From: Gammaproteobacteria bacterium
GTDB lineage: Bacteria > Pseudomonadota > Gammaproteobacteria > Ga0077554 > Ga007554
DNA: 64,000 nucleotides
Direction: 5' to 3'
NCBI GenBank assembly: GCA_021731145.1
Contig: JAKFXX010000004.1
Span: 1-64,000 of the forward strand
In this document: one piece after another, positions 39,307-49,304 of the stretch
Layout of the letters: each line of letters starts with the position of its first letter
Numbering within the stretch: the first letter of the stretch is position 1
Translations under genes and position numbers: made by a program
Notes under the pieces: generated by a model
What the model saw: only the letters and a program-made list of their open reading frames with translations
Told to the model about the DNA's origin: nothing
The model's database searches: none

Positions 39307-39751
39307 TTTACGCTATTCCCCCCGGCTTGCCGGGCTGGTGCTGCTCGCCCACGGCGGCGCGCTGGCCTTGCTTCCGCCGCTTGCCTTGCCTGTATGGGAG
39401 ATGCTGCTGTTGGCGGGTGTCATTCTCGCCAGCTTGACGTATACCCTCAACACCCACGCCTTGTTGCGTGACAAGCGCGCTATCCTCCGGTTGGTATGGG
39501 ACTGCAACGATGACTGGAAGCTCCACACCGCCGACGGCAAAGAAATTGTGGCGCGTCTGCTGCCCGGCAGTTATGTACATCCATTACTGGTAGTGCTCAA
39601 CTTTGAAGTGGATCGTGCCGATATACAAGAGCGCACACCGCTATGGGGTCGCCGCCGTTCCGTGGTGCTCGCGCCGGACAGCAGCGACGCCATGACGCTC
39701 AGGCGTTTGCGCGCGCGCCTGCATATCTTTTCACCGAAAAATAAAAAGTGA
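39269..39751 (+). CDS. ygfX: YgfX/CptA-family membrane protein
   Basis: About 160 residues with two adjacent membrane helices (about 20-60) and a soluble C-terminal half (LRLVWDCNDDWKLHTADG, then LLPGSYVHPLLVVLNFE). YgfX is the usual partner of sdhE/ygfY in gammaproteobacteria and has been discussed as a toxin of cell-division and cytoskeletal proteins; that role is disputed. The start is inside sdhE. A palindrome overlaps its 3' end. Confidence 0.82.
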   Translation: MSSLKSAAPLQIDLRYSPRLAGLVLLAHGGALALLPPLALPVWEMLLLAGVILASLTYTLNTHALLRDKRAILRLVWDCNDDWKLHTADGKEIVARLLPGSYVHPLLVVLNFEVDRADIQERTPLWGRRRSVVLAPDSSDAMTLRRLRARLHIFSPKNKK

Positions 39752-39757
39752 AAAGAT
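39725..39757. repeat. 10-bp perfect palindrome at the end of the sdh operon
   Basis: ATCTTTTCAC (39725-39734) and GTGAAAAGAT (39748-39757) flank an A-rich 13-bp loop and overlap the last codons of ygfX. It has no U-tract on the plus strand; it may be a weak terminator or protect the mRNA end. Confidence 0.5.
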
Positions 39758-39799
39758 GTGGGTCGCGGTCAAATTCAACTTTTTAAGGAGATCTGCTTG

Positions 39800-40042
39800 A
39801 TGAATAAAATTCTGATTGGCGCTGCCGCGATGGCCATGGTTGCTTCGTTTGGTGTTTCCACCGTGGTGAGTGCCGGTGATAAGGAGGCTGAAGCTGCGGG
39901 TATAGTGGCCGTTGAGCGTGACGGACATGACGCCAAAGGTCACGATAAACATGCCGAAAAAAACAAGATGGATAAGCATGCTGCCAAGGACGAGGCCATG
40001 AAAGGACGAAAAAAAATGGACGATAAAAATATTCCTAAATAA
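39800..40042 (+). CDS. Small exported Lys/Asp/His-rich protein (paralogue 1)
   Basis: 80 residues. A signal peptide MNKILIGAAAMAMVASFGVS ends near the alanine after VVSAG, followed by a charged body (GHDAKGHDKHAEKNKMDKHA). AAGGAG at 39785-39790 supports the ATG. No family recognised. The next gene encodes a paralogue with nearly the same signal peptide. Rich in Lys, Asp, Met and His, so metal or anion binding is conceivable but unproven. Confidence 0.7.
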   Translation: MNKILIGAAAMAMVASFGVSTVVSAGDKEAEAAGIVAVERDGHDAKGHDKHAEKNKMDKHAAKDEAMKGRKKMDDKNIPK

Positions 40043-40253
40043 TCAAAGCGGGTGTGTTTGTTGACGCGCTGCTTATGGGGGGTAATGAGTCAGTGTGTCA
40101 GTTTTTTGTCGTAGCTCGCGGCCTGACATTAATAACGTCGTATTGCCAAACCCTATAATTATTTGTGATACCATCAAAAGCGATGGTGAGCAGGGCAGTT
40201 CTTGCCCAAACCGCCAGATGTCAGGTATGTCATTATCTAGCGAGGATTGCGAA

Positions 40254-40493
40254 ATGAATAAAGCTTTAATTGGTGCTGCGGCGATTGCTATTACCACCTT
40301 GTTCGGCTTCTCTGCCGTGGCCAATGCCGACGATAAGGCCGCTGCCCCAGCGGCACCGGCCGCTGAACACAAGGACATGAAAAAGCACGCAGAGATGAGC
40401 AAACACCATAAGAAGGAAACCAAGGCTGAAGAGAAGAAGGAAGAAATGAAAGAAATGAAAGAAATGAAAGAAATGAAAGAAATGAAGAAGTGA
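40254..40493 (+). CDS. Small exported Lys/Glu-rich protein with MKE repeats (paralogue 2)
   Basis: 79 residues with signal peptide MNKALIGAAAIAITTLFGFS, an Ala/Pro linker (AAAPAAPAAEHKD), and a Lys/Glu/Met/His body ending in five tandem EMK units encoded by near-identical 9-bp DNA repeats. CGAGGA upstream supports the ATG. The signal sequence is close to that of the gene at 39800. Unknown function; the repeat number could vary between strains. A clear terminator follows. Confidence 0.7.
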   Translation: MNKALIGAAAIAITTLFGFSAVANADDKAAAPAAPAAEHKDMKKHAEMSKHHKKETKAEEKKEEMKEMKEMKEMKEMKK

Positions 40494-40540
40494 TTCGGCA
40501 AGAAATGCCGAAATAATTAATACGTTTACTTCCCATTTGG

Positions 40541-40571
40541 AAAGCGCCTCCAATATTGCGGGCGCTTTTTT
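40541..40571 (+). terminator. Intrinsic terminator after the small exported proteins
   Basis: AAAGCGC (40541-40547) pairs with GCGCTTT, and seven T residues close the structure at 40565-40571. Confidence 0.85.
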
Positions 40572-40695
40572 TAGTCCTGATACTCCACCCCATATGCGTA
40601 AGCCTCAAAGGCAGCAGCTCAGGCAGGTCGCCAATCACATGGACGACGACAGATAAGCCGATAGTTTGGTCGTGATTCCGAATGCAACCAAAAAA

Positions 40696-41244
40696 TCAAC
40701 GCACCAGTCCCGCCTCCACCTCACCGCGCTTGGCCTTGCCCGCCAGCACCTCAATCAGCGTAAGCGCAAAATCCATGGCTGTGCCCGGTCCGCGCGAGGT
40801 GATCACCTTGCCGTCTTGTACTACGGCATCCGTTTTCAATTCCACATCCTGCAGATTCATTTTGCTGAGCACGCTGGGAAAACTGGTGGCTCGCTTGCCA
40901 TGCAGTAAACCGGCGTGTGCCAAGACCAGCGGCGCGGCGCAGATGGCGGCGGTGTATTTGCCTTTATCGGCCATGTGCCTGAGCAGGGTGTGGATGCGTG
41001 GATCGGAATTGAGATTGTTGCTGCCGGGTTGTCCGCCGGGCAGCGCCACCATGTCAAAGTCCTGCTGCAATGCATTATGGAGTGTGGTGTCGGGTATCAG
41101 CACAGTGCCACGGCTGCCGCGAACGGGGCCATCATCGAGTCCTGCGGTAACAACCTGTATGCCAGCGCGACGCAGTAGGTCAATAATCGTGACGGCTTCG
41201 AGTTCTTCGTAGCCTGGTGCGAGTGGAACGAGGACGTTTGCCAT
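40696..41244 (-). CDS. yajL: DJ-1/PfpI family protein YajL
   Basis: A 182-residue DJ-1 superfamily protein implicated in protection of thiols and glycated proteins. It has the conserved acidic residue in GYEELEAV, the nucleophile C102 in AAICAAPLVLA, and GGQPGSNNL and TSRGPGTAMDFAL, which are typical of YajL/ThiJ. Transcribed alone, 53 bp downstream of the SQR gene on the same strand, so it could be co-transcribed with it. Confidence 0.93.
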   Translation of the reverse strand: MANVLVPLAPGYEELEAVTIIDLLRRAGIQVVTAGLDDGPVRGSRGTVLIPDTTLHNALQQDFDMVALPGGQPGSNNLNSDPRIHTLLRHMADKGKYTAAICAAPLVLAHAGLLHGKRATSFPSVLSKMNLQDVELKTDAVVQDGKVITSRGPGTAMDFALTLIEVLAGKAKRGEVEAGLVR

Positions 41245-41297
41245 AGAGGTCTCCCAAGGATTATTTGCTGGTTAATGCACAGACGCAAGGCTCGCCC

Positions 41298-42569
41298 CTA
41301 CTTCAATTTCTCTATCCCCAGCGATTTAAGAATATATTTTTCATAAATCGGTTCTGTTGATCCTTTCTTCATTTTGCCGATGAAGTACTTTTCAAAGGCA
41401 ACCTTGGCCAGATGCACCCACTTGCCTTTTTTCATCCATGCCACGTTACGGGGCGGGATCTGTGGCATGGCGACGAAGGCGGCGCCGGTGTCGCCCATAT
41501 CGGCCAGGCAGATGGCGTTCCAGGTGGCTTCGTGGCCGGGTTCGATGCCCGCGATAGCGTCCCTGATGTTGTGGGCGGTGGCGGTGACCATGGATTCGAT
41601 CATATAGCCGGTTTTGGGTGCGCCGGTCGGTACGGGGGTGGCCTCCACCGGCGGGATGGCGATGCACACGCCTACGGAATAGATGTTCGGCCAGACAGGG
41701 CTGCGCTGGTATTTGTCGACCTTGACGAAGCCGCGTGGATTCACCATCTGGTCACCCAGCGCCGCCACGGCATCGACGCCCTTGAAGGCGGGGAGCATCA
41801 TCGAGAACTTGAAGGGCAACTGATGTTCCTTGACCGGTTCGCCCTTATCATTGTGTTCGGTGACAAACATCACGCCAGCTTCCACCTTGGTGGTTTTGGC
41901 ATTGGTGATCCATTTGATGTCATGCTGGCGCAGTTCGTGTTCCAGCAGACCTTTGGAGTCGCCGACACCGCCCAGGCCAAGATGGCCGATGTAGGGCTCT
42001 GAGGTAACGAAGGTCATGGGGACACGGTTGCGCAGCTTTTTACGCCGCAGGTCGGTGTCCATGATAAAGGCAAATTCGTAGGCCGGACCGAAGCACGATG
42101 CCCCCTGTGCCGCACCCACTACAATCGGCCCGGGGTCTGCCAGAAAATGCTTCCAGCGCTCATAGGCCTCCTCGGCATGGCCGATGGTGCATACCGAATG
42201 CGTAAAGCCGTTGGGTCCCAGTCCCGGCACCTCATCGAAGGCCAGCTTCGGCCCAGTGGCGATCACCAGATAGTCGTAATCGATAACCTGTCCATCGGCG
42301 AGCACCACCTTGTTGTCGGCGGGTTTGATCTCCTGTGCCCCCACGGCAATGAACTCAATGCCCTTTTTGTGGAGTGGGGGTGCCAGCGCGAAGGCGGTGT
42401 CCTTGCGTGAACGCCAGCCGACGGCGACCCAGGGATTGGAGGGTACGAAGTGGAAGGTGTCGGTATTGGAGATGACCGTGACGCGGTGTTGTGATCCCAC
42501 GGCTTCCTTGATCTCGTAGGCGGCGGGTAGCCCGCCGGTGCTGGCGCCAATGATAACGATGTGTGCCAT
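41298..42569 (-). CDS. sqr: Sulfide:quinone oxidoreductase
   Basis: Membrane-associated FAD enzyme that oxidises sulfide to polysulfide or sulfur and reduces quinone. It has 423 residues. The N-terminal dinucleotide motif is VIIGASTGGLPAAYE, with LVIATGPKLAFD as the second part. C127, C159 and C354 occupy the positions of the three catalytic cysteines of structurally known SQRs (128, 160 and 356 in the Acidithiobacillus enzyme); a fourth, C302, is extra. The C terminus has amphipathic helices for membrane contact. Its yajL neighbour may share its promoter. No other sulfur-oxidation genes adjoin. Confidence 0.88.
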   Translation of the reverse strand: MAHIVIIGASTGGLPAAYEIKEAVGSQHRVTVISNTDTFHFVPSNPWVAVGWRSRKDTAFALAPPLHKKGIEFIAVGAQEIKPADNKVVLADGQVIDYDYLVIATGPKLAFDEVPGLGPNGFTHSVCTIGHAEEAYERWKHFLADPGPIVVGAAQGASCFGPAYEFAFIMDTDLRRKKLRNRVPMTFVTSEPYIGHLGLGGVGDSKGLLEHELRQHDIKWITNAKTTKVEAGVMFVTEHNDKGEPVKEHQLPFKFSMMLPAFKGVDAVAALGDQMVNPRGFVKVDKYQRSPVWPNIYSVGVCIAIPPVEATPVPTGAPKTGYMIESMVTATAHNIRDAIAGIEPGHEATWNAICLADMGDTGAAFVAMPQIPPRNVAWMKKGKWVHLAKVAFEKYFIGKMKKGSTEPIYEKYILKSLGIEKLK

Positions 42570-42767
42570 GATAGTGCTCCTCCATGTTTGATCAGAGTGA
42601 AAAAAACACGCCTTGAATATTAGTAAATATTAATATAGATATCGACGGTCACGCAAACAGATATTTTTAGGAGATCCCACAATATACCAATAGTGCAGTG
42701 GCGGATATCCTGCCGGGGTGTGCGGTGTTAAAATGCGTCATTATTCAAACTCACCTGAGAGACACCC

Positions 42768-45700
42768 ATGCTCCGACTGCGCGGCACCGCTGCCCTTTCC
42801 CCGTTCCGCCTCGAAAAATTGATGGCCGCTGTACGTGAGTGCGTGCCCGGCATTGCCGGTATTCGCACCGAATATGTCCATTTCGCCGATCTGGAAAGGA
42901 CGCTGGCACCCGCTGAGCTCGACCTGCTGGCGAAGATTCTTGATTATGACCCGCTACGCGAGACAACCCTGCCGCAGGGCGAGCTGATGCTGGTTGTGCC
43001 GCGACTGGGCACGCTCTCACCCTGGTCGAGCAAGGCCATCGATATTGTCCATAATTGCGGATTGCCGGCAGTGCGGCGCGTGGAGCGCGGCGTTGCCTAT
43101 TATTTTGCCAAGACGGGCGGCACGGCTTTGACCTTCGATGAGCGTGCGGGGCTGGCGGCTTTGATTCATGACCGGATGACCGAAACCGTGCTGGCCAGTA
43201 TGGACGATGCCGACGGTCTGTTTTTGCAGGCCCAGCCTGCGCCGTTGGTTACGGTGGATGTGCTGGGAGGGGGCAGGGAAGCCCTGGTTGCGGCAGATCG
43301 CACGATGGGCCTGGCGCTGAGCGCCGACGAGATTGATTACCTGCTGGAGAGCTTTACGGCGCTGCGGCGCAATCCTAGTGATGTCGATCTGATGATGTTC
43401 GCGCAGGCCAACTCCGAGCATTGCCGCCACAAGATTTTCAACGCAGACTGGGCCATCGACGGTCACCCGCAGGCGCACAGCCTGTTCGCCATGATCCGCA
43501 ACACTGCCAAGCAAAGCCCTGAAGGTTTGCTGTCAGTCTACAAGGACAACTCCTCGGTCATTGAGGGCCACGCCACCACCCGTTTCTTCCCCGATCACGC
43601 GACACGCGAATATACATCGCTTCATGAAGAGGCCCACATCCTCATGAAGGTGGAAACGCACAACCATCCCACTGCGATTTCTCCTTTCCCCGGTGCGGCC
43701 ACCGGCTCGGGCGGGGAGATCCGCGATGAGGGTGCGACCGGGCGCGGTTCCAAGCCCAAGGCTGGTTTGAGCGGCTTCTCGGTTTCGAATCTGCGCTTGC
43801 CGGGCGCGGTGCAGCCTTGGGAAGCGGATCACGGCAAACCGGCTCGCATCGCTTCGGCGCTGGATATCATGATCGAAGGTCCGCTCGGGGCAGCGGCATT
43901 CAACAATGAATTCGGCCGTCCCGTGCTGTGCGGCTATTTCCGCACCTATGAAGAGCGTGTGCCCGGCCCGCAGGGGAAGGAGCTGCGCGGCTATCACAAA
44001 CCGATCATGATCGCCGGCGGCGTTGGCTCGATTCGCCCCGGCCATGTCGAGAAGGATGTGATCCCGGTGGGTGCGCAGCTCGTGGTGCTGGGCGGGCCGG
44101 CGATGCTGATCGGTCTGGGTGGCAGCGCGGCTTCCTCGGTCGCCAGCGGAGAGAGCACGGAAGCGCTGGATTTTGCCTCTGTGCAGCGTGGCAATCCTGA
44201 AATGGAGCGGCGCTGCCAGGAAGTTATTGACCGTTGCTGGCAGATGGGCGATGCCAATCCCATCGTTTCGATCCACGATGTCGGTGCGGGCGGGCTGTCC
44301 AACGCCCTGCCGGAACTGGTGAACGAGAGTGGCCGTGGCGCGCGTGTCGAGCTGCGCGCCATCCCCAATGACGACCCCGGCATGTCGCCGATGCAGATCT
44401 GGTGCAACGAGGCACAGGAGCGTTATGTGCTGGCGATACAGCCCGAGCATCTTGATTTGTTCCAGGCGATCTGCGAACGCGAACGCTGCCCCTATGCCGT
44501 GATTGGCGAGGCCACCAACGAAGATCCGCAACTGATCGTGGGCGATGCCCACTTCGATAACACGCCGGTCGATATGCCCATGGCGCTGCTGCTTGGCAAG
44601 CCGCCCAAAATGTTCCGCGATGTCCGGCATCATCCCTTCAGCAAGCCGGAGTTTGATACGCACGGCATTGATCTGCACGAAGCCGCGCTACGCATCCTGC
44701 GCCTGCCCGCCGTGGCGGACAAAACCTTTCTTATCACCATTGGCGACCGTAGCGTCACGGGCCTTGTGACGCGTGATCAGATGGTCGGCCCATGGCAGGT
44801 GCCGGTGGCCGATGTTGCCGTCACTGCCAGCGGCTTTGTCGGTTATACCGGTGAAGCAATGGCGATGGGAGAGCGCTCCCCTGTCGCGCTGATAGACCAC
44901 GCCGCATCGGGGCGCTTGGCCATCGGCGAGGCGCTCACCAATATCGCCGCCGCCCGCATTGACGATATCAGCGAGATCAAGTTGTCGGCCAACTGGATGG
45001 CTGCTGCTGGCCACCCCGGCGAGGATGCCGGGCTGTACGATACCGTCAAGGCGGTGGGCATGGAGCTGTGCCCGGCGCTGGGTATAGCCATTCCAGTGGG
45101 CAAGGATTCCCTGTCCATGAAGACCGTGTGGCGCGACGAACAGGGGCAGGAGCAGCGCATGACTGCGCCGCTGTCCCTCATCATCAGCGCCTTTGCGCGC
45201 GTGTCGGACTGCCGCAAGACGCTTACCCCGCAACTGTGCACGGATCGGGGCGATACCGACCTGATCCTTATCGACCTCGGCAAGGGGCGCAACCGCCTCG
45301 GTGGCTCGGCGTTGGCGCAGGTCTACAAGCAAGTGGGTCACCACGCCCCGGATCTTGACGATCCGCAGGCATTCAAGGCATTTTTCGCCGCAGTGCAGGC
45401 ATTTAACGAGGAAGGGCTGATCCTGGCGTATCACGATCGCTCCGACGGCGGCCTGTTCGCGACCGTGTGCGAGATGGCTTTCGCCGGACATGCAGGCGTT
45501 ACCATAGCTCTGGACGACTTGGGGGATGACATTGCGGCCGCCCTGTTCTGCGAAGAGCTGGGTGTTGTGCTGCAAGTCCGGCACAGCGATACAGACACCG
45601 TGCTCGACTGGTTGCATGGCGCAGGTCTGGGTAAACACAGCCACGTCATCGGCGAGTTGCGCGACGATGACCGCATCGTCTTCACCCATGACCGCCGCGA

Positions 45701-46679
45701 GGTGCTGGCCGGGCGTCGCGTCGATTTCCAGCGCGCCTGGTCCGAGACCACCTGGCGCATGCAGACGCTGCGCGACAATCCCCATTGCGCACAGCAGGAA
45801 TACGACCGCCTCCTGGATGAAAATGACCCTGGCCTGAATGCGGTGCTTACCTTTGACCCCGAAGAAAATATTGCTGCGCCTTATATAAAGCGTGGTGCCA
45901 GGCCGCGCGTGGCGATTCTGCGTGAACAGGGCGTCAATGGTCAGGTGGAGATGGCCGCTGCTTTCGACCGCGCTGGTTTCGCTGCCTTCGACGTACATAT
46001 GAGCGACATCATCAGCGGCGATGTCAGCCTGCGTGATTTTCAGGGCGTCGCAGCGTGTGGCGGATTTTCCTACGGCGACGTGCTAGGCGCGGGCGCGGGT
46101 TGGGCGAAGTCCATCCTTTATAACGCGCGCGCCCGTGACGAATTCGCCGCTTTTTTTGGCCGGGTGGACAGCTTCGGATTGGGGGTGTGCAACGGCTGCC
46201 AGATGATGTCCCACCTTCACGATCTCATCCCCGGCGCCGCACTGTGGCCGCGTTTTGAGCGTAACACCTCGGAACAGTTCGAGGCGCGCTTCGCGCTGGT
46301 GGAAGTGCCCGAGTCGCCTTCGCTGTTCTTCCAGGGCATGGCCGGTTCGCGCTTGCCCATCACCGTTGCCCACGGCGAAGGCCGCGCCGAATTCCGCGAC
46401 GGCGCCAGCCCACAGCAGGCGTTCGATCTGGGTCTGGTTGCGCTGCGCTATGTCGACAATTATGGCCGGCCTGCCGAGACCTACCCCGCCAATCCCAACG
46501 GCTCCTCTTTGGGCATCACGGGCCTAACCACCCCCGATGGCCGCTTCACTATCTTGATGCCCCATCCGGAGCGTGTGTTCCGTACTGTTCAAAATTCCTG
46601 GCATCCCGAAGCGTGGGGCGAGGAGGGCGCCTGGCTGCGGTTGTTCCGCAATGCGCGCAAGTGGGCTGGGGAGCTGTGA
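42768..46679 (+). CDS. purL: Phosphoribosylformylglycinamidine synthase
   Basis: Large single-chain FGAM synthetase of purine biosynthesis, 1303 residues, as in other gammaproteobacteria. It has an N-terminal PurS-like domain, a linker, and two AIR-synthase-like halves with [38 protein letters not shown] and [15 protein letters not shown]. The C-terminal glutaminase has the catalytic cysteine in [11 protein letters not shown] (about 1140) and His/Glu in MPHPERVFR. No interruption. A half-match to a PurR box upstream is too weak to call. Confidence 0.97.
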   Translation: MLRLRGTAALSPFRLEKLMAAVRECVPGIAGIRTEYVHFADLERTLAPAELDLLAKILDYDPLRETTLPQGELMLVVPRLGTLSPWSSKAIDIVHNCGLPAVRRVERGVAYYFAKTGGTALTFDERAGLAALIHDRMTETVLASMDDADGLFLQAQPAPLVTVDVLGGGREALVAADRTMGLALSADEIDYLLESFTALRRNPSDVDLMMFAQANSEHCRHKIFNADWAIDGHPQAHSLFAMIRNTAKQSPEGLLSVYKDNSSVIEGHATTRFFPDHATREYTSLHEEAHILMKVETHNHPTAISPFPGAATGSGGEIRDEGATGRGSKPKAGLSGFSVSNLRLPGAVQPWEADHGKPARIASALDIMIEGPLGAAAFNNEFGRPVLCGYFRTYEERVPGPQGKELRGYHKPIMIAGGVGSIRPGHVEKDVIPVGAQLVVLGGPAMLIGLGGSAASSVASGESTEALDFASVQRGNPEMERRCQEVIDRCWQMGDANPIVSIHDVGAGGLSNALPELVNESGRGARVELRAIPNDDPGMSPMQIWCNEAQERYVLAIQPEHLDLFQAICERERCPYAVIGEATNEDPQLIVGDAHFDNTPVDMPMALLLGKPPKMFRDVRHHPFSKPEFDTHGIDLHEAALRILRLPAVADKTFLITIGDRSVTGLVTRDQMVGPWQVPVADVAVTASGFVGYTGEAMAMGERSPVALIDHAASGRLAIGEALTNIAAARIDDISEIKLSANWMAAAGHPGEDAGLYDTVKAVGMELCPALGIAIPVGKDSLSMKTVWRDEQGQEQRMTAPLSLIISAFARVSDCRKTLTPQLCTDRGDTDLILIDLGKGRNRLGGSALAQVYKQVGHHAPDLDDPQAFKAFFAAVQAFNEEGLILAYHDRSDGGLFATVCEMAFAGHAGVTIALDDLGDDIAAALFCEELGVVLQVRHSDTDTVLDWLHGAGLGKHSHVIGELRDDDRIVFTHDRREVLAGRRVDFQRAWSETTWRMQTLRDNPHCAQQEYDRLLDENDPGLNAVLTFDPEENIAAPYIKRGARPRVAILREQGVNGQVEMAAAFDRAGFAAFDVHMSDIISGDVSLRDFQGVAACGGFSYGDVLGAGAGWAKSILYNARARDEFAAFFGRVDSFGLGVCNGCQMMSHLHDLIPGAALWPRFERNTSEQFEARFALVEVPESPSLFFQGMAGSRLPITVAHGEGRAEFRDGASPQQAFDLGLVALRYVDNYGRPAETYPANPNGSSLGITGLTTPDGRFTILMPHPERVFRTVQNSWHPEAWGEEGAWLRLFRNARKWAGEL

Positions 46680-46865
46680 GCCACATAGCACCATGTCAGC
46701 CTCTCTTCGCATTCCTTTTCTTTTGCGGATCCCCATAATTTGGTAAAATGCTTCTTTGGGCGCGGGCGTTTGCTCGCGCACATAGTGATACGGGGACGAT
46801 GAGAGCATCACCTGTCATTTTGTTTTTGCGGTATGGCAGCCCTTTAAGGCGCGATAGGGTTGTTT

Positions 46866-47366
46866 ATGAGCTGGATTGATTTTGCCATTTTCGCCATTCT
46901 CGGGCTTTCAGCCCTGATAGGTGTAATGCGTGGCTTCGTGCGTGAAGTTCTCTCCCTGGTAGTGTGGGTATTGTCCTTTTGGGTGGCGCTAAACTACTCT
47001 TCTAAACTTAATGGTCTTTTTGCCGATCACATAGCCATGTCTCCCATACGCTTGGTCGTGGCGTTTGCAGCACTTTTTTTAGCCACGTTCATTCTGGGAA
47101 GCATTTTCAAGTATTTGATTTCAAGCTGGGTACGCAAAAGCGTGATCAGCAGCACGGATCGTTCTGTGGGCATGCTCTTCGGATTGGTGCGGGGCATGCT
47201 GGTAGTTTCCGTGCTGGTGGTGGTGATTGGCGTAACACCCCTGGTGCAGGCGCCGTGGTGGAAAACGTCCGTGTTTGTAGATTATTTTCAGGGTATGGTG
47301 CTGTGGGGGCGCGACTGGCTGCCACTTGGCGTCGCCCGCAATTTCATTGATGGGCTGAAGCGTTGA
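46866..47366 (+). CDS. cvpA: CvpA family membrane protein
   Basis: A 166-residue inner-membrane protein with four hydrophobic segments and the family motifs GVMRGFVREVLSLVVW and FGLVRGMLVV. CvpA is linked to colicin V secretion and envelope homeostasis, and usually precedes purF, as here (52 bp). The ATG at 46866 is preferred to the TTG at 46860. Confidence 0.93.
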   Translation: MSWIDFAIFAILGLSALIGVMRGFVREVLSLVVWVLSFWVALNYSSKLNGLFADHIAMSPIRLVVAFAALFLATFILGSIFKYLISSWVRKSVISSTDRSVGMLFGLVRGMLVVSVLVVVIGVTPLVQAPWWKTSVFVDYFQGMVLWGRDWLPLGVARNFIDGLKR

Positions 47367-47418
47367 GCACGTCCCGACTTCCTCTGTTTTTCGTAAACCC
47401 AATGGGTAGGTGATCCTC

Positions 47419-48936
47419 ATGTGTGCCATTATCGGTATTGTCGCTAACAGCAGTGTCAATCAGGCCTTGTACGATGGTCTTACTGTCCTCCAGCATCGTG
47501 GACAGGATGCGGCAGGGATTGTCACCTGTGACAGCAGCGGAAAGTTTTACCTGCGCAAGGATAACGGCCTGGTGCGCGATGTGTTTCGTTCCCGGCACAT
47601 GCTCAATCTGCGCGGCAACATGGGCATCGGCCATGTGCGTTATCCGACGGCAGGTTGCGCCACCTCCGCCGAGGCGCAGCCATTCTATGTGAATTCTCCC
47701 TTCGGCATAGCGCTTGCGCACAATGGCAACCTGACCAATGCCAGTCAGCTAAAGCAGGATATGTTTCTCGAAGACCGGCGCCATATCAACACCGACTCCG
47801 ATTCCGAAATCCTGCTGAATGTGTTTGCGCATGAACTGCAAGAGCAGGGCAAGCTCAAGATCAGCGCGCAGGATATTTTCAATGCCGTGGCGGGCGTGCA
47901 TCGGCGCTGCCGTGGCAGTTACGCCGTGGTGGCAATGATCAGCGGCCATGGCATCGTCGGTTTCCGTGATACCTATGGCATCCGCCCCGTTGTGTTCGGC
48001 AAGCGTGAGACAGACAAAGGCACGGAATACATGATCGCCTCCGAGAGCGTCGCGCTGGACGGGCTAGGTTTCCAGCGGATACGCGATATCGCGCCCGGCG
48101 AGGCGGTGTTTATTGATCTTGAAGGCGGGATTCATATCCAGCAGTGCGCCGAGAACCCGGTATATTCACCGTGTATCTTCGAGTACGTGTATCTGGCGCG
48201 CCCTGATTCGATCATTGATGATGTGTCGGTGTATAAGGCGCGCCTGCGCATGGGTGACAAACTGGCTGACAAAATTCTGCGCGAATGGCCGGATCACGAT
48301 ATCGACGTAGTGATCCCCATCCCTGACACCAGCCGCACTGCCGCCATGCAATTGGCCAACAGGCTGGGCGTGACATACCGCGAAGGGTTTATCAAAAACC
48401 GCTACATCGGCCGCACCTTTATTATGCCAGGGCAAAAACAGCGCAAAAAATCCGTGCGCCAGAAACTCAACCCCATCGACCTCGAATTCAAACGCAAGAA
48501 CGTGCTGCTGGTGGACGATTCCATTGTGCGCGGCACCACGTCGCAGCAAATCATCCAGATGGCCCGTGAGGCCGGCGCACGCAAGGTCTACTTCGCCTCC
48601 GCCTCACCGCCGGTGCGTTATCCGAACGTCTATGGCATCGACATGCCCGCCGCTAGCGAATTGATTGCCCATGGAAGAAGCGATGCCGAAGTCGCTGAAG
48701 CCATTGGCGCGGACAAACTGATATTTCAGGATCTGCCCGATTTGATCGAGGCCGTGCGCAAAGGCAACCCCAAGCTGGAACGCTTCGACGCCTCCGTGTT
48801 TACCGGCGAATACGTCACCGGCGACATTGGCAAAGACTATCTCGACCACCTCGAACAGCGGCGCTGCGACCTCAACACAGCCGCCCAAGCCCGCGATGCC
48901 GAGGCGTCGATGATTGATTTGTACAATTCCCCTTAG
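47419..48936 (+). CDS. purF: Amidophosphoribosyltransferase
   Basis: First committed enzyme of purine synthesis, 505 residues. Its N-terminal nucleophile is Cys2 in MCAIIGIVA, which fixes the start at 47419. The glutaminase half includes [11 protein letters not shown] and [11 protein letters not shown]. The phosphoribosyltransferase half includes [18 protein letters not shown], the PRPP loop. Together with purL (purine) and cvpA it forms a conserved cluster. A hairpin repeat follows its stop. Confidence 0.97.
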   Translation: MCAIIGIVANSSVNQALYDGLTVLQHRGQDAAGIVTCDSSGKFYLRKDNGLVRDVFRSRHMLNLRGNMGIGHVRYPTAGCATSAEAQPFYVNSPFGIALAHNGNLTNASQLKQDMFLEDRRHINTDSDSEILLNVFAHELQEQGKLKISAQDIFNAVAGVHRRCRGSYAVVAMISGHGIVGFRDTYGIRPVVFGKRETDKGTEYMIASESVALDGLGFQRIRDIAPGEAVFIDLEGGIHIQQCAENPVYSPCIFEYVYLARPDSIIDDVSVYKARLRMGDKLADKILREWPDHDIDVVIPIPDTSRTAAMQLANRLGVTYREGFIKNRYIGRTFIMPGQKQRKKSVRQKLNPIDLEFKRKNVLLVDDSIVRGTTSQQIIQMAREAGARKVYFASASPPVRYPNVYGIDMPAASELIAHGRSDAEVAEAIGADKLIFQDLPDLIEAVRKGNPKLERFDASVFTGEYVTGDIGKDYLDHLEQRRCDLNTAAQARDAEASMIDLYNSP

Positions 48937-49079
48937 TTCTACTGTGTCACAAAGCGATCAAGGGATGCAGTGCAAGGCAAAATCGGGCGAAAAAGCGGAG
49001 TTTACACGGAGTAAATGAGCATTTTGAGCCCGATTTTAACGCCGCAATGCGCCCTTCAGCGCTTTGTGACGCAGTAGAA
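48937..49079. repeat. 143-bp self-complementary hairpin element
   Basis: The first and last 20 bp (TTCTACTGTGTCACAAAGCG and its near-exact reverse complement at 49060-49079) pair. The inner arms also match imperfectly (CAAAATCGGGC at about 48978 with GCCCGATTTT at 49028) around a loop near AGTTTACACGGAGTAAA. The whole element can fold back on itself and has no coding capacity. It is MITE-like. A fragment of its left end lies at 966-997. It probably also ends purF transcription. Confidence 0.75.
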
Positions 49080-49162
49080 TTAGCCGTCCTTCCAACTCCA
49101 TTTCATCAGTCGAATTAATCCACCCACTCGCCCCGCTTGCGGGAGGGCGAACGGAAAACTGC

Positions 49163-49183
49163 GTAGGGTACGGCGTACCCTAC
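49163..49183. repeat. 21-bp GTAGGGTACG palindrome
   Basis: GTAGGGTACG (49163-49172) and CGTACCCTAC around one base form a palindrome, related in sequence to the GTAGGGTGCGTC repeat ends. The remainder of the 48937-49304 gap shows no gene and no clear mgtA leader peptide or metal-sensing RNA. Confidence 0.6.
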
Positions 49184-49304
49184 AACCTCATGCTGACGGA
49201 ACACCACATTTTTTCCATGGCCCCATCCGGGGATGTCTTTTGATGGTTTTTGTAACATCTATCGGGTAACCTCACCCAGAATAAGGTAACGAGAAAGCTA
49301 CTCC

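Noticed and set aside
40441-40493. Short tandem repeats as a CRISPR-like array
   Set aside because: They are 9-bp in-frame coding repeats (Glu-Met-Lys) without spacers; no cas genes lie nearby.
42645-42670. PurR operator before purL
   Set aside because: Only the half ACGCAAAC is present; the second half does not match.
49184-49304. Mg2+-sensing leader (M-box or mgtL) before mgtA
   Set aside because: No long structured leader or proline-rich leader peptide is visible in the 120 bp before the start.
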